Source: Bacteroidota bacterium
GTDB taxonomy: Bacteria > Bacteroidota > Bacteroidia > Bacteroidales > UBA1402
DNA length: 15,916 nucleotides
Reading direction: 5' to 3'
NCBI GenBank assembly: GCA_030706285.1
Contig: JAUZOU010000029.1
Coordinates: 1 to 15,916, forward strand
Shown here: piece after piece, positions 1 to 8,315 of the stretch
Numbering within the stretch: position 1 is the stretch's first letter
Layout of the letters: each line of letters starts with the position of its first letter
Made by a program: the position numbers and the translations under genes
The notes under the pieces: generated by a model
The model's input: only the letters and a program-made list of their open reading frames with translations
Databases searched by the model: none
Told to the model about the DNA's origin: nothing

Positions 1-675
1 CCGCTGCTTGAGGTTGCAGGAAAGACTATTTTGGACAGATTGCTTGATGACCTTGATAAAATCGATGCCATCAATGAGCACATTGTAGTAACGAACGATA
101 CCTTTGCCACGTATTTTAAAGCCTGGGTGGCCAGGACGCATAATAAGAAACAGATAACCATCATCAATGATGGCGCAATCTGCAATGAAGGCCGTAAAGG
201 GGCTGTATGCGATATTTTATATGTGATTGAACGATTGTCGCTGAAAGACGACTTATTGGTGCTGGCAGGCGACAATGTCGTGGACTTTTCGTTCAGCGGA
301 TTTGTTCAATTTGCTCAGGAGAAGGGAACAAGCTGCATTACCTGCCATTATGAGTCATCTGTTCCAGCATTGCAGAAGACAGGTGTGTTGAAGGTTGATG
401 AACAGTTCAAAGTGTTGGAAATGTTTGAGAAACCGGTCGTGCCGCCTTCCAACTGGGCTGTTCCGCCCTTCTATTTATATAAAGGGAAGGACATAGGGTT
501 AATATACAAATCCGTAGCTAGTGGTTGCGGTTATGATGCGCCGGGCAATCTGGCTTCATGGCTGAGCAAACAGACGGATGTGTATGCCTGGCAGTTGCCT
601 GGGAAACGGTATGACATCGGTGATTTGAATTCCTATGAGGAGGTCAATCAGATTTTTAAAAAAACGAACGGCTAG
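1..675 (+). CDS. Sugar-phosphate nucleotidyltransferase, 5' partial
   Basis: The frame is open from the first base, so the start lies upstream; the in-frame TTG at 31 is internal. The visible 224 residues belong to the RmlA/GlmU-type NTP-transferase fold, which couples a sugar 1-phosphate to an NTP to give an NDP-sugar in the cytoplasm. The opening PLLEVAGKTILD matches the segment just after the nucleotide-binding G-x-G-T-R-L loop of this family; that loop itself is outside the window. Further family marks are LVLAGDN (metal-binding Asp region), the EKP segment, and RYDIGD followed by a Tyr near the C-terminus. About 20 to 25 N-terminal residues are probably missing. The sugar is not determinable: thymidylyl-, uridylyl- and guanylyl-transferases share these motifs. 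A 42-base gap without a visible promoter or terminator separates it from the next gene, so co-transcription is likely. The neighbours indicate surface polysaccharide precursor synthesis. Confidence 0.9.
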   Translation, partial: PLLEVAGKTILDRLLDDLDKIDAINEHIVVTNDTFATYFKAWVARTHNKKQITIINDGAICNEGRKGAVCDILYVIERLSLKDDLLVLAGDNVVDFSFSGFVQFAQEKGTSCITCHYESSVPALQKTGVLKVDEQFKVLEMFEKPVVPPSNWAVPPFYLYKGKDIGLIYKSVASGCGYDAPGNLASWLSKQTDVYAWQLPGKRYDIGDLNSYEEVNQIFKKTNG

Positions 676-717
676 AATGAACCCTCCCGGATAGGGGTCG
701 TGACAAAAATTTAACGT

Positions 718-2571
718 ATGGCACAAGCATTGTACGATGAACAGAAATGTATTTTAGTGACCGGTGCGGCCGGATTTATCGGGTATCATCTGATACAACG
801 CCTGGCTAAAGAGGATAAATGGTTTATCATAGGAACGGACAACATCAACGATTATTACGATGTCAACCTGAAATATGCCCGGTTGGCCGAATGGGGTATC
901 GAGCGGGAGGAAATCCGATACAACAGGTTGGTTCCCAGTCGAACCGTTGAAAAAGCGTCATTTATTCAGCTGAATCTGGAAGATACTGAAAACGTGATGA
1001 GCTTACTCAGGGAGTATAACATTAAGGTGGTTTGTCATCTGGGTGCTCAGGCTGGCGTACGGTATTCCATAGAGAATCCGATGGCCTATGTGAACAGTAA
1101 TGTCGTCGGGTTTACGAATATATTGGAAGCCTGCCGTATGAAGCAGGTAGAGCACTTGGTGTATGCCAGTTCGAGCAGTGTCTATGGCATGAACGCGCGG
1201 ATGCCGTTCTCAACGCACGATGCGGTAGATCATCCGGTCAGTTTCTATGCTGCCACCAAAAAGGCTAACGAATTGATGGCCCATGTATACAGCAAACTGT
1301 ATGAGTTACCGACCACCGGTCTGCGTTTTTTTACGGTGTATGGTCCCTGGGGACGTCCCGACATGTCTCCGATGTTGTTTGCAGATGCTATTATGAACGA
1401 CCGGCCCATCAAGGTGTTTAACAACGGTGATATGGGCAGGGATTTTACCTATATTGACGATATCATTGAAGGAGTGATGAGGGTTATCAGACGACCGCCG
1501 GTGAAGCTGGGGGGCGATTCGGAAAAGCCGCTTGATCCCTCATTTTCCATAGCGCCTTATCGGGTGTACAACATCGGTAGTTCTTCCCCGGTGCGTTTGG
1601 GCGATTACATCGAAGCGATGGAAAAAGCCTTGGGCAAAAAAGCCATCAAAAAATATTTGCCAATGCAGCCTGGTGATGTGCTCAACACGTACTGTGATAT
1701 CTCAGATCTGGAACGTGAATTCGGTTACCGGCCTACTACCACGCTGGAAAAAGGGTTGACTGAGTTTGCAAATTGGTTTAAGCTATATTTTACCGGAGAC
1801 AAACCGTTGATCAAACAGCCAAAAATTGTTGTTGGCAATTACCCGTTTCCGGCTATTCTGCATTGGAAATACATCTGGGGCAAGCATGTCAATCAAAGCC
1901 TGACTTGGCCTGATGACAAGGACAAACAGCTCAGATGTCTCGTGGAATCGGATGGTTTCGATTGCGGGCTAGGACAAATAGAACTGGATGCGTGGAAAAA
2001 TTATGTGACATGGATTTGTGACACTTGTGCTCTTAAGAAGGATGATATTTTATTTGAAGTTGGTTGTGGTAGCGGTGCCATGTTGTTTCCGCTCTATGAA
2101 AAAGGCCATCAGGTAGCTGGCATTGATTATTCAGCTGCCCTCATCCACTTGGCGAAACAGGCCATGCCGAACGGTAAATTCGAGTGGCATGAAGCTTTGG
2201 AAATCGATGAAACGGAAACGTACGATGTGGTGTTGGCTAACAGTGTGTTCCAATATTTCAGGGGCTTGGACTATGCCAAGACGGTACTCCTGAAAATGTT
2301 AACTAAAGCGGAAAGAATGGTATGGGTCTTGAATGTCCCTTTTGCCGAAACAAAAGAGGAGGAGTTGGAGGCTAGAAAGAAAGCGTTGCCGGAAGAAAAT
2401 TTTGAGATCAAGTACAGCGGACTGACTCATTTGCATTTCAGAAAATACTGGTTTCAGGAAATTGCCACCCAACAAGGATGGAAGGTGACATTCTTTAATC
2501 AAGATATTAGGGGGTATGGATGCAATCCTTTCAGATTTAACTGTCTGTTTACCAGAAAACGGCATAAATAG
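718..2571 (+). CDS. UDP-glucuronate 4-epimerase-like / methyltransferase fusion
   Basis: This 617-aa protein has two catalytic modules. Residues 10 to about 355 form an extended SDR epimerase: NAD-binding TGAAGFIG at 15-22, a Ser-rich SSSSVYG segment at about 152-158, and the catalytic YAATK at 177-181. Segments such as DNINDYYDVNLK, FFTVYGPWGRPDM and GRDFTYIDDI are typical of UDP-glucuronate 4-epimerases, which make UDP-galacturonate. Residues from about 415 to 617 form a class I SAM-dependent methyltransferase: motif I is EVGCGSG at 447-453, followed by an acidic residue in GIDYS near 474. Between them (about 360-415) lies a Trp/Pro-rich linker of unknown fold. Single-domain epimerases of this family are about 330 to 350 residues, so the second module is an addition. 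The frame is continuous with no stop or shift. A natural reading is epimerisation and methylation in one polysaccharide pathway, but the methyl acceptor is unknown. ATG 718 has no strong Shine-Dalgarno, as usual here. Confidence 0.9.
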   Translation: MAQALYDEQKCILVTGAAGFIGYHLIQRLAKEDKWFIIGTDNINDYYDVNLKYARLAEWGIEREEIRYNRLVPSRTVEKASFIQLNLEDTENVMSLLREYNIKVVCHLGAQAGVRYSIENPMAYVNSNVVGFTNILEACRMKQVEHLVYASSSSVYGMNARMPFSTHDAVDHPVSFYAATKKANELMAHVYSKLYELPTTGLRFFTVYGPWGRPDMSPMLFADAIMNDRPIKVFNNGDMGRDFTYIDDIIEGVMRVIRRPPVKLGGDSEKPLDPSFSIAPYRVYNIGSSSPVRLGDYIEAMEKALGKKAIKKYLPMQPGDVLNTYCDISDLEREFGYRPTTTLEKGLTEFANWFKLYFTGDKPLIKQPKIVVGNYPFPAILHWKYIWGKHVNQSLTWPDDKDKQLRCLVESDGFDCGLGQIELDAWKNYVTWICDTCALKKDDILFEVGCGSGAMLFPLYEKGHQVAGIDYSAALIHLAKQAMPNGKFEWHEALEIDETETYDVVLANSVFQYFRGLDYAKTVLLKMLTKAERMVWVLNVPFAETKEEELEARKKALPEENFEIKYSGLTHLHFRKYWFQEIATQQGWKVTFFNQDIRGYGCNPFRFNCLFTRKRHK

Positions 2572-2608
2572 TAGCGTAAATTTAACACTTATTTCTGAAA
2601 AAAGTCCA

Positions 2609-2637
2609 TTTATGAATGCTCAGAATAAGTATCTTTG
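2609..2637 (+). promoter_or_regulatory. Bacteroidota-type promoter of the dehydratase gene
   Basis: TATCTTTG at 2630-2637 is an exact match to the Bacteroidota -7 consensus TAnnTTTG. TTTATG at 2609-2614 is a plausible -33 element about 17 bases upstream. Transcription would start near 2644, about 30 bases before ATG 2673. This implies that the third gene can be transcribed independently of the two upstream sugar genes. Confidence 0.6.
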
Positions 2638-2672
2638 CCTGCGAAAAACTTCAACGATTAGTAGTTTATAGG

Positions 2673-4583
2673 ATGAATGTCATATTGGAAAGATTCAGAG
2701 ATTTCATCAAAAAATTGATGGATATGTCTATGAAACATCGTTGGTGGATGTTGTTTCTGGACGTGGTATTATGTTTAATTAGTTTTGAAATTACTGTTAT
2801 ATTACATAATCGGTATCAGATACGTGACATTCTTCCGAATGAAGAGCTGGAGTTGGGAATGATTTATCTGCTGTCACTGATGATCGTTTTTTATCTTTCA
2901 AAGACTTACAGGGGATTGACCAGGCATATGCAGTTCTTGGAAATCGGCCGTTTGAGTTTAACTGTATTCATCCCTTCTCTGATTGTCTTTGTGACGTTAT
3001 TGCTGTCATACCAGTTGCTATATCCTGCTTTATTTGCCTTTTCACTCTTTATTACGAGCTTGATTCTGCTCATGTTTGTCCGTTATTGGATCATTATGCT
3101 GTATAACTATTCGGCTACGTATTCGGGAAAGAAACAACGACGGACGTTGATCTATGGCATTGGAGCGCATAGTATTGCACTTAGCCAATGGATTGCCAAA
3201 AGTGCAGGCCGGTCTTATCGGGTGCTTGGCTTTGTTACAAGAGATGACAAAGTTAATAAGATGCATATTCAGGGATTGCCGGTCTTTAATTTGAGTAGTA
3301 AAAAAAATTACTTCGACGTTTTCAAGAAAGATGTGGATGTTTTATTGTTTCCTGATTACAGGACGGCTAGAAATGAACAGGAATTTTTGTCCGATTGCCT
3401 TCGCAATGGCTTTGAAGTGTTGGTTTCACCTCCGTTTGAAGGAGTGGAGGAAAACGGGCGGCTGACGTTCCAGATGAAACCAATCCAGTTTGAGGATTTG
3501 TTGGGGCGCGACGAGATTGTCATCAATCTGGAACTGATTGGGCAGCAGCTGAACGATAAAGTAATTCTGGTGACTGGTGCGGCTGGCTCGATAGGCAGTG
3601 AGATTGCCAGGCAGCTGGCGAGATTTAAGCCTAAAAGATTGATTTTACTGGATGTGGCAGAAACGCCGTTGCATCAGTTGAGACTTGATTTGAAGGAAGA
3701 ATTTCCGGATCTGAAATTTGTGCCGGTTATCGGCGATGTACGTATTGCAGCGCGGTTGGATTTTGTATTCAGAACGTATAAGCCGACGGTTGTTTATCAT
3801 GCAGCCGCCTATAAGCATGTGCCGTTGATGGAAGAAAATCCCTGTGAGGCCGTGCTCGATAATGTGATGGGATCGAAAAATTTAGCCGATTTTGCTGTCA
3901 AATATCAAGTGGAGCGGTTTGTGATGATTTCCACTGACAAGGCGGTCAATCCGACCAATGTCATGGGGGCATCCAAAAGAATCGCTGAAATTTATATCCA
4001 GTCTCTGGCAAAGGAATGCGCTAAAAAAGAACTTCCGATTTCATTTGTAACTACCCGTTTTGGTAATGTGCTGGGTTCGAATGGCTCAGTGATTCCACAT
4101 TTCAAAGATCAGATCGAACATGGAGGCCCGGTAACGGTAACGCATCCGGATATTATCCGGTATTTCATGACCATTCCGGAAGCTTGCCGGTTGGTACTGG
4201 AAGCCGCTTCGTTCGGAAATTCAGGTGAGATATATGTGTTTGATATGGGGCAGCCTGTGAAGATTGTCGATCTGGCCAGACGGATGATTGAGCTGGCTGG
4301 ATTGGTTCCAGAAAGGGATATCAAGATTGAATTCATTGGGTTGCGACCTGGGGAAAAGCTCTATGAGGAATTGCTCAGCAATAAGGAAGAAACAATACCG
4401 ACGTCGCATGAGAAGATCATGGTGGCCAAGGTTCGGGAATATGATTTTGCTCAGGTTTCGGAGGCTATTCTGGCCATGATTGACATTGCCAAGAAGGTGG
4501 AAGTTATGGAAACAGTGCGTGCGATGAAGCGATTGGTACCGGAGTTTCACAGTAAAAATTCTCCGTTTGAACAATTGGATTGA
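2673..4583 (+). CDS. Membrane NDP-sugar 4,6-dehydratase (WbpM/PglF/CapD type)
   Basis: From ATG 2673 the protein has 636 residues. Four hydrophobic segments (roughly 24-43, 61-77, 92-110, 116-137) anchor it in the inner membrane. A first Rossmann-like domain begins near 156 (LIYGIGAHS). The catalytic SDR domain has TGAAGSIG at 301-308, STDKA at 420-424 and MGASK at 431-435. Met replaces the usual Tyr of YxxxK, which is the known Ser-Met-Lys arrangement of large membrane members such as WbpM. Family enzymes convert UDP-GlcNAc to UDP-4-keto-6-deoxy sugars for O-antigen, capsule or glycoprotein glycans. Length and order match the family. The frame stays open to an ATG at 2616, but that would place the promoter TATCTTTG (2630) inside the coding region, and the extra 19 residues (MLRISIFACEK...) look like untranslated leader, so I prefer 2673. 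Exact substrate is not provable. Confidence 0.9.
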   Translation: MNVILERFRDFIKKLMDMSMKHRWWMLFLDVVLCLISFEITVILHNRYQIRDILPNEELELGMIYLLSLMIVFYLSKTYRGLTRHMQFLEIGRLSLTVFIPSLIVFVTLLLSYQLLYPALFAFSLFITSLILLMFVRYWIIMLYNYSATYSGKKQRRTLIYGIGAHSIALSQWIAKSAGRSYRVLGFVTRDDKVNKMHIQGLPVFNLSSKKNYFDVFKKDVDVLLFPDYRTARNEQEFLSDCLRNGFEVLVSPPFEGVEENGRLTFQMKPIQFEDLLGRDEIVINLELIGQQLNDKVILVTGAAGSIGSEIARQLARFKPKRLILLDVAETPLHQLRLDLKEEFPDLKFVPVIGDVRIAARLDFVFRTYKPTVVYHAAAYKHVPLMEENPCEAVLDNVMGSKNLADFAVKYQVERFVMISTDKAVNPTNVMGASKRIAEIYIQSLAKECAKKELPISFVTTRFGNVLGSNGSVIPHFKDQIEHGGPVTVTHPDIIRYFMTIPEACRLVLEAASFGNSGEIYVFDMGQPVKIVDLARRMIELAGLVPERDIKIEFIGLRPGEKLYEELLSNKEETIPTSHEKIMVAKVREYDFAQVSEAILAMIDIAKKVEVMETVRAMKRLVPEFHSKNSPFEQLD

Positions 4584-4652
4584 CGCATGAATCACCCTTC
4601 CTGCTAGTCTCCCGGTTATAGAATGGACGGGGCGATTTCCGACAGAGTATGG

Positions 4653-4711
4653 TGTTGACAGTGTGTGATTTCGCAATGGATGACATCCTCACCAATTGTC
4701 GACTGTCAACA
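4653..4711. repeat. 10-bp inverted repeat, 39-base spacer
   Basis: TGTTGACAGT at 4653-4662 is exactly reverse-complementary to ACTGTCAACA at 4702-4711. It lies after the dehydratase stop and before the terminator. It could be a transcript-stabilising stem, a pair of operator half-sites, or remnant ends of a small element. Confidence 0.6.
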
Positions 4712-4720
4712 AATGGAATA

Positions 4721-4757
4721 GGCACTTTTTCGGTTTTGGCCTGAGAAGTGCCTTTTT
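4721..4757 (+). terminator. Rho-independent terminator after polysaccharide genes
   Basis: GGCACTT at 4721-4727 pairs with AAGTGCC at 4746-4752 around a loop, followed by a T run (4753-4757). It ends the transcript of the upstream sugar genes. Confidence 0.8.
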
Positions 4758-4888
4758 AATATCTTTTGGTAAGGATTGTCAAAAATGACACATAATAAAT
4801 TAATAGTTGCACATGCTTGAATGATAAAGGGTAGCATTTTTTTTGTTATTTAGGAGTTCATTTTGTCAACACCTAAATTTTATATGCT

Positions 4889-7800
4889 ATGAAAACACGT
4901 TTGACGTTGCTGACCTGTTTGATGTTGGTTTGTCTTTGGCGGGTGCAAGCCGCGGAACCGGCCGAACAGCTTTTTTTGAATGAAAATTTTCAGGGATGGA
5001 CAGCGGCGAGTGCCAAATCGTCGGAGACAACGATCAAAGCTGTGACGTATTATGGTGACAGCATCAAATATACGTTGTACAATGTGGCGGTTATGCCGAC
5101 TTACACGGCGAAGAATACGAATGGTGTAACAACTGTCGGAGCCATTCAGACTCAGAAGGTAGATCCGGTTTCATCCTATTTCATCGTTTCTGGCTTTCCC
5201 AATGTGACAAAAGCTACGTTCACGCATTCCTATACGGGCGGTACTCGTGGATGCATCATCAGTTGCAAGGGTGACGGGGATGCAGACTGGGTAGTCTTGT
5301 TGAATGCCAATACAACGGCGGCCTCCGGGCAGAGCAATACATTCGATATCAACAAGACCAATGTGAGTCTTCGGTTTCAGGGTAATCTGGCATCACAGAA
5401 TGCCTATTTGCACGATCTGATTGTCTATGGCATGACAAGCAAAGTGGTACCGGTACTGAAATCGATCAATTATGTCAATGGCGATTTGATCCCGCACGAT
5501 GGTGGTGCGATCGTGTTGATGTTTTCTTCGAATGTGGTCCGTGCTGCCGGGGCGATCACACTTGGCAACGATACGATCAAAGAAGAAAACATAACCATAG
5601 CCGATTCTGTCGTGACCATTCACTATGATACGATTCCGACGGATGCGTCTTATGTTTTTACCGTACCTGCCGGTGCATTCAAAGATCTGAATGGAACGCC
5701 GACCGTCGCTAAAATTTCCTATTCATACAAGACGCTGGATACGGTCGATCCGACCTTGAGCAAGATGTCTATTGTTGAAGGCGCCAGCATGCCTGTCAAC
5801 GGATTTATTTCGCTAGTGATGAGTGAGCCGTGCAAAGCAGGTTCGGTTCAGGCGATGTTGGGTACCAAATCGATTACGCCTGCCATTTCGAGCTCGAATG
5901 CCAATCTAGTCTACATCAACTACAGTGGGCTGGATTATGACAAGGATTATACGCTGACCATTCCTGAAGGGGCTGTGACAGATCTGACCGGTAATGTGTC
6001 TGCCGCAACGTCTGTTACATTCCATACAGAACTGCAAGCCAAGGGGGATACCTTGGTTATGTTTACGCCGAGTGCCTCCAATATGCCGGCTACGTCCGCT
6101 ACGGTACGGGTGCCTGTTGCTGTCGATTCACTGACGTTCACAGGGGTAGCCAATGCCGGAGCACGTGCAGCGGAAACATTTACCTATTCGTTCAAGGCCA
6201 GTGCCATGTTGTTACCGACCCTGCCTTCTGTCGGTGGGTTGGACATGTATATTCAATGTGGTGGCGGAACGGCGCCTCAGGAATATTATATTCAGAAATA
6301 CAACGACAAAGATAGTACTTGGTCTACGATTGAAACGATCATGATTGGGACAAACGACCGGACATGGGTGCACAGTGCGGCGGCTCAGTCCTCTGTCCCT
6401 GTCAAATTACGTTTCCTGGGTAAGGAATCTCAGTTCTGGTTTTTTACGGTAGGGGCTTATGCGTTTGAAAAAGCTGTTGCGGTGAACGACAGCCTGCGGC
6501 CTTCAGTTGTTGCATCCACTCCTGTCGCTGCTGCGACAGATGCACCGATCAATGGCATCGTTAAGTTGCTCTTCAGTGAAAATGTTTTGGCCGGTACGGG
6601 GGAAATTACACTGGGTGATAAGGCACTGACTCCTGGCATACTTGGCAAGACGGTTTCGTTACCGTATGCCAACCTGAAATATGCGACGTCTTATACGCTG
6701 ACAGTGCCTGCCGGTGCATTCAAGGATGAATTCGACAGTATTTCTGTTCCTTTTACGCTGACATTTACAACAAAAGCCAAACCGGTCGTTGCTCCTCAGT
6801 TGTTTGACTTTGTGGTCAGTGCAAATGGGCACGGCAATGGTATTACCATTCAGTCTGCCTTTGATGCCGTTCCGGCTGGTAATACGAAACCGTTTACCAT
6901 TCTGGTATTGCCGGGTGTTTACAATGAACGTCCGTCGTTGGCAGAAACCAAGACCAATGTATCGCTGATCGGTGTTGACCGGGATCAGGTTGTCATTACA
7001 GGTGACAAACACAGTGGAGCGGAAGGTTATACGACGTCTACCTGCCAGACGGTCGAAATTCTGGCTGACGATTTCTATTGTGAAAATTTGACCATTAAAA
7101 ATACGGCTGGCATAAATGCCGGACAGGCTGTTGCGTTGAAAGTGTATGCTGATAAGGCGGTGTTCAAGAATGTAAAACTGACTGGTTTTCAGGATACGCA
7201 TTTAACGGCTAATACTGGAACAGACAGACAGTATTATCAGAATTGCGAGATTCATGGGAGCGTCGACTTTATTTTCGGCAATGGCGTTGTGTTTTTTGAC
7301 CAATCGCTCCTGTATCTGGAAGACCGTAGTGGAGGTGATGTGATTGTAGCGCCCTCGACGGCGGCAGACAATACGTTCGGCTATGTATTCAACAATTGTA
7401 CGATTGACGGGGCCAGTTCACAGGATGGCGCCTACAACCTCGGACGTCCATGGCAGAACAGCCCGCGTGCCGTGTACTTAAACACAAAGATGAACATTCT
7501 GCCTTCAACTGGTGCCTGGATCAGTATGGGAACCATTCCTGCCTTATTTGCCGAGTATGGCAGTGTAAATGCTTCAAACAATCCGGTGGACGTCTCCGGA
7601 CGTAATAAAACCTTCTCTTATACTGACAGCAACTCGGGAAGTACGGTGACCGGCAGTAGTCCGAAGGCTGTGCTGACAGTTGCAGAGGCTGCTGCATATA
7701 CTCGTGCAGCCGTACTTGGTGGCTCTGATAGCTGGCAGGCTGAATCCAAAACGGAAACAACGGCCGTACCTGATAGTTTGAATGCTTCCGGTTCGAATCT

Positions 7801-8230
7801 GGTATGGGCTGCCGTGGAAGGTGCCAGGTGTTATGGTGTCAGGGTGGATGATACGCTGTTCTATATGGTGACGGCACCGTCTTTACCGTTGCTCAAAGAC
7901 AATCACCGGTATGATGTTGTGGCATTTTCAGAATATGGTGCCAGAAGTGGGGCTGGTTCGGTCAATGTCAACTACATCCCTGATGCGCTCGATGCTGTTT
8001 CTCAGGTGATACCTTCCCTGAAGCAGACGCTGGTTACTGACCGGATTGACCTCATGCATGGAGAATCAGTCCGTCAGCTCGAGGTGTTTGGTTTGAACGG
8101 TCAGAAATTACTGTCTGTACCTGGAAAAACGTCGTCGGTGTCTGTGAATGGACTGAGTGCCGGTTGCTATCTCGTAAAAATGAAGCTGGAAAATGGTGGT
8201 ACGGTTTGTACGAAGATTATTAAGCATTGA
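4889..8230 (+). CDS. Secreted multidomain pectinesterase (CE8), T9SS-sorted
   Basis: This 1113-aa exported enzyme should remove methyl esters from homogalacturonan. The signal peptide (1-22) ends at VQA/AEP. A beta-rich module occupies about 28-180. Three SbsA-type (Big_5-like) Ig domains lie at about 184-283, 281-378 and 530-630; each carries a TVPAGAFKD-like signature (TIPEGAVTD in the second). A second beta-rich module sits at 381-528. The catalytic beta-helix spans about 635-945 and holds every expected residue: Q746 in GQAVAL, Q768 and D769 in GFQDT, D793 (nucleophile) in GSVDFIFG, R853 and W855 in GRPW. A fibronectin-III-like stretch (953-1030) precedes a T9SS type-A sorting domain (about 1045-1113; GLNGQKLLS, GLSAGCYLVKM, KIIKH end). 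Single-domain pectinesterases are about 300-400 residues, so most of this protein is accessory. It is probably surface-attached or released and supports growth on pectin. No other pectin genes are in the window. Confidence 0.95.
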   Translation: MKTRLTLLTCLMLVCLWRVQAAEPAEQLFLNENFQGWTAASAKSSETTIKAVTYYGDSIKYTLYNVAVMPTYTAKNTNGVTTVGAIQTQKVDPVSSYFIVSGFPNVTKATFTHSYTGGTRGCIISCKGDGDADWVVLLNANTTAASGQSNTFDINKTNVSLRFQGNLASQNAYLHDLIVYGMTSKVVPVLKSINYVNGDLIPHDGGAIVLMFSSNVVRAAGAITLGNDTIKEENITIADSVVTIHYDTIPTDASYVFTVPAGAFKDLNGTPTVAKISYSYKTLDTVDPTLSKMSIVEGASMPVNGFISLVMSEPCKAGSVQAMLGTKSITPAISSSNANLVYINYSGLDYDKDYTLTIPEGAVTDLTGNVSAATSVTFHTELQAKGDTLVMFTPSASNMPATSATVRVPVAVDSLTFTGVANAGARAAETFTYSFKASAMLLPTLPSVGGLDMYIQCGGGTAPQEYYIQKYNDKDSTWSTIETIMIGTNDRTWVHSAAAQSSVPVKLRFLGKESQFWFFTVGAYAFEKAVAVNDSLRPSVVASTPVAAATDAPINGIVKLLFSENVLAGTGEITLGDKALTPGILGKTVSLPYANLKYATSYTLTVPAGAFKDEFDSISVPFTLTFTTKAKPVVAPQLFDFVVSANGHGNGITIQSAFDAVPAGNTKPFTILVLPGVYNERPSLAETKTNVSLIGVDRDQVVITGDKHSGAEGYTTSTCQTVEILADDFYCENLTIKNTAGINAGQAVALKVYADKAVFKNVKLTGFQDTHLTANTGTDRQYYQNCEIHGSVDFIFGNGVVFFDQSLLYLEDRSGGDVIVAPSTAADNTFGYVFNNCTIDGASSQDGAYNLGRPWQNSPRAVYLNTKMNILPSTGAWISMGTIPALFAEYGSVNASNNPVDVSGRNKTFSYTDSNSGSTVTGSSPKAVLTVAEAAAYTRAAVLGGSDSWQAESKTETTAVPDSLNASGSNLVWAAVEGARCYGVRVDDTLFYMVTAPSLPLLKDNHRYDVVAFSEYGARSGAGSVNVNYIPDALDAVSQVIPSLKQTLVTDRIDLMHGESVRQLEVFGLNGQKLLSVPGKTSSVSVNGLSAGCYLVKMKLENGGTVCTKIIKH
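5666..6723 (+). repeat. Intragenic repeat of Ig-domain signature
   Basis: The 17-mer CCTGCCGGTGCATTCAA occurs at 5666-5682 and again at 6707-6723, both encoding PAGAFK at the same place in the first and third Ig-like domains. Identity at DNA level suggests fairly recent duplication or conversion between domains of the pectinesterase gene. Confidence 0.7.
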
Positions 8231-8315
8231 TCGCTTGAATTTTCGTCCTTGCTGAACAGTTTGGCAAATTCGCTTGTTGTATGATCAAAACGTAATCGGT
8301 TATTAATCAAATCAT

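Larger units (their letters stand above)
4584..4888. other. Intergenic region, 305 bases
   Basis: This gap follows the polysaccharide genes and precedes the pectinesterase gene. It contains an inverted repeat (4653-4711) and a terminator (4721-4757), both listed separately. No convincing coding sequence was seen. Upstream of the pectinesterase start, TCATTTTG at 4858-4865 matches seven of eight -7 consensus positions, with TTTG at 4842-4845, but the spacing of about 12 bases is too short for a confident promoter. Confidence 0.6.

Noticed and set aside
4221..4676. 151-codon minus-strand open frame overlapping the end of the dehydratase gene
   Set aside because: No motif, no promoter, and it is fully explained as a shadow of the well-supported plus-strand gene plus intergenic bases.
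4858..4865. TCATTTTG as promoter of the pectinesterase gene
   Set aside because: It matches seven of eight consensus bases, but the only nearby TTTG is about 12 bases upstream, too close for a normal -33 element.
6659..7201. 180-codon open frame on the minus strand inside the pectinesterase gene
   Set aside because: It lies opposite the catalytic domain, is rich in Arg, Ile and Asn without domain signatures, and the plus-strand frame holds all catalytic motifs.
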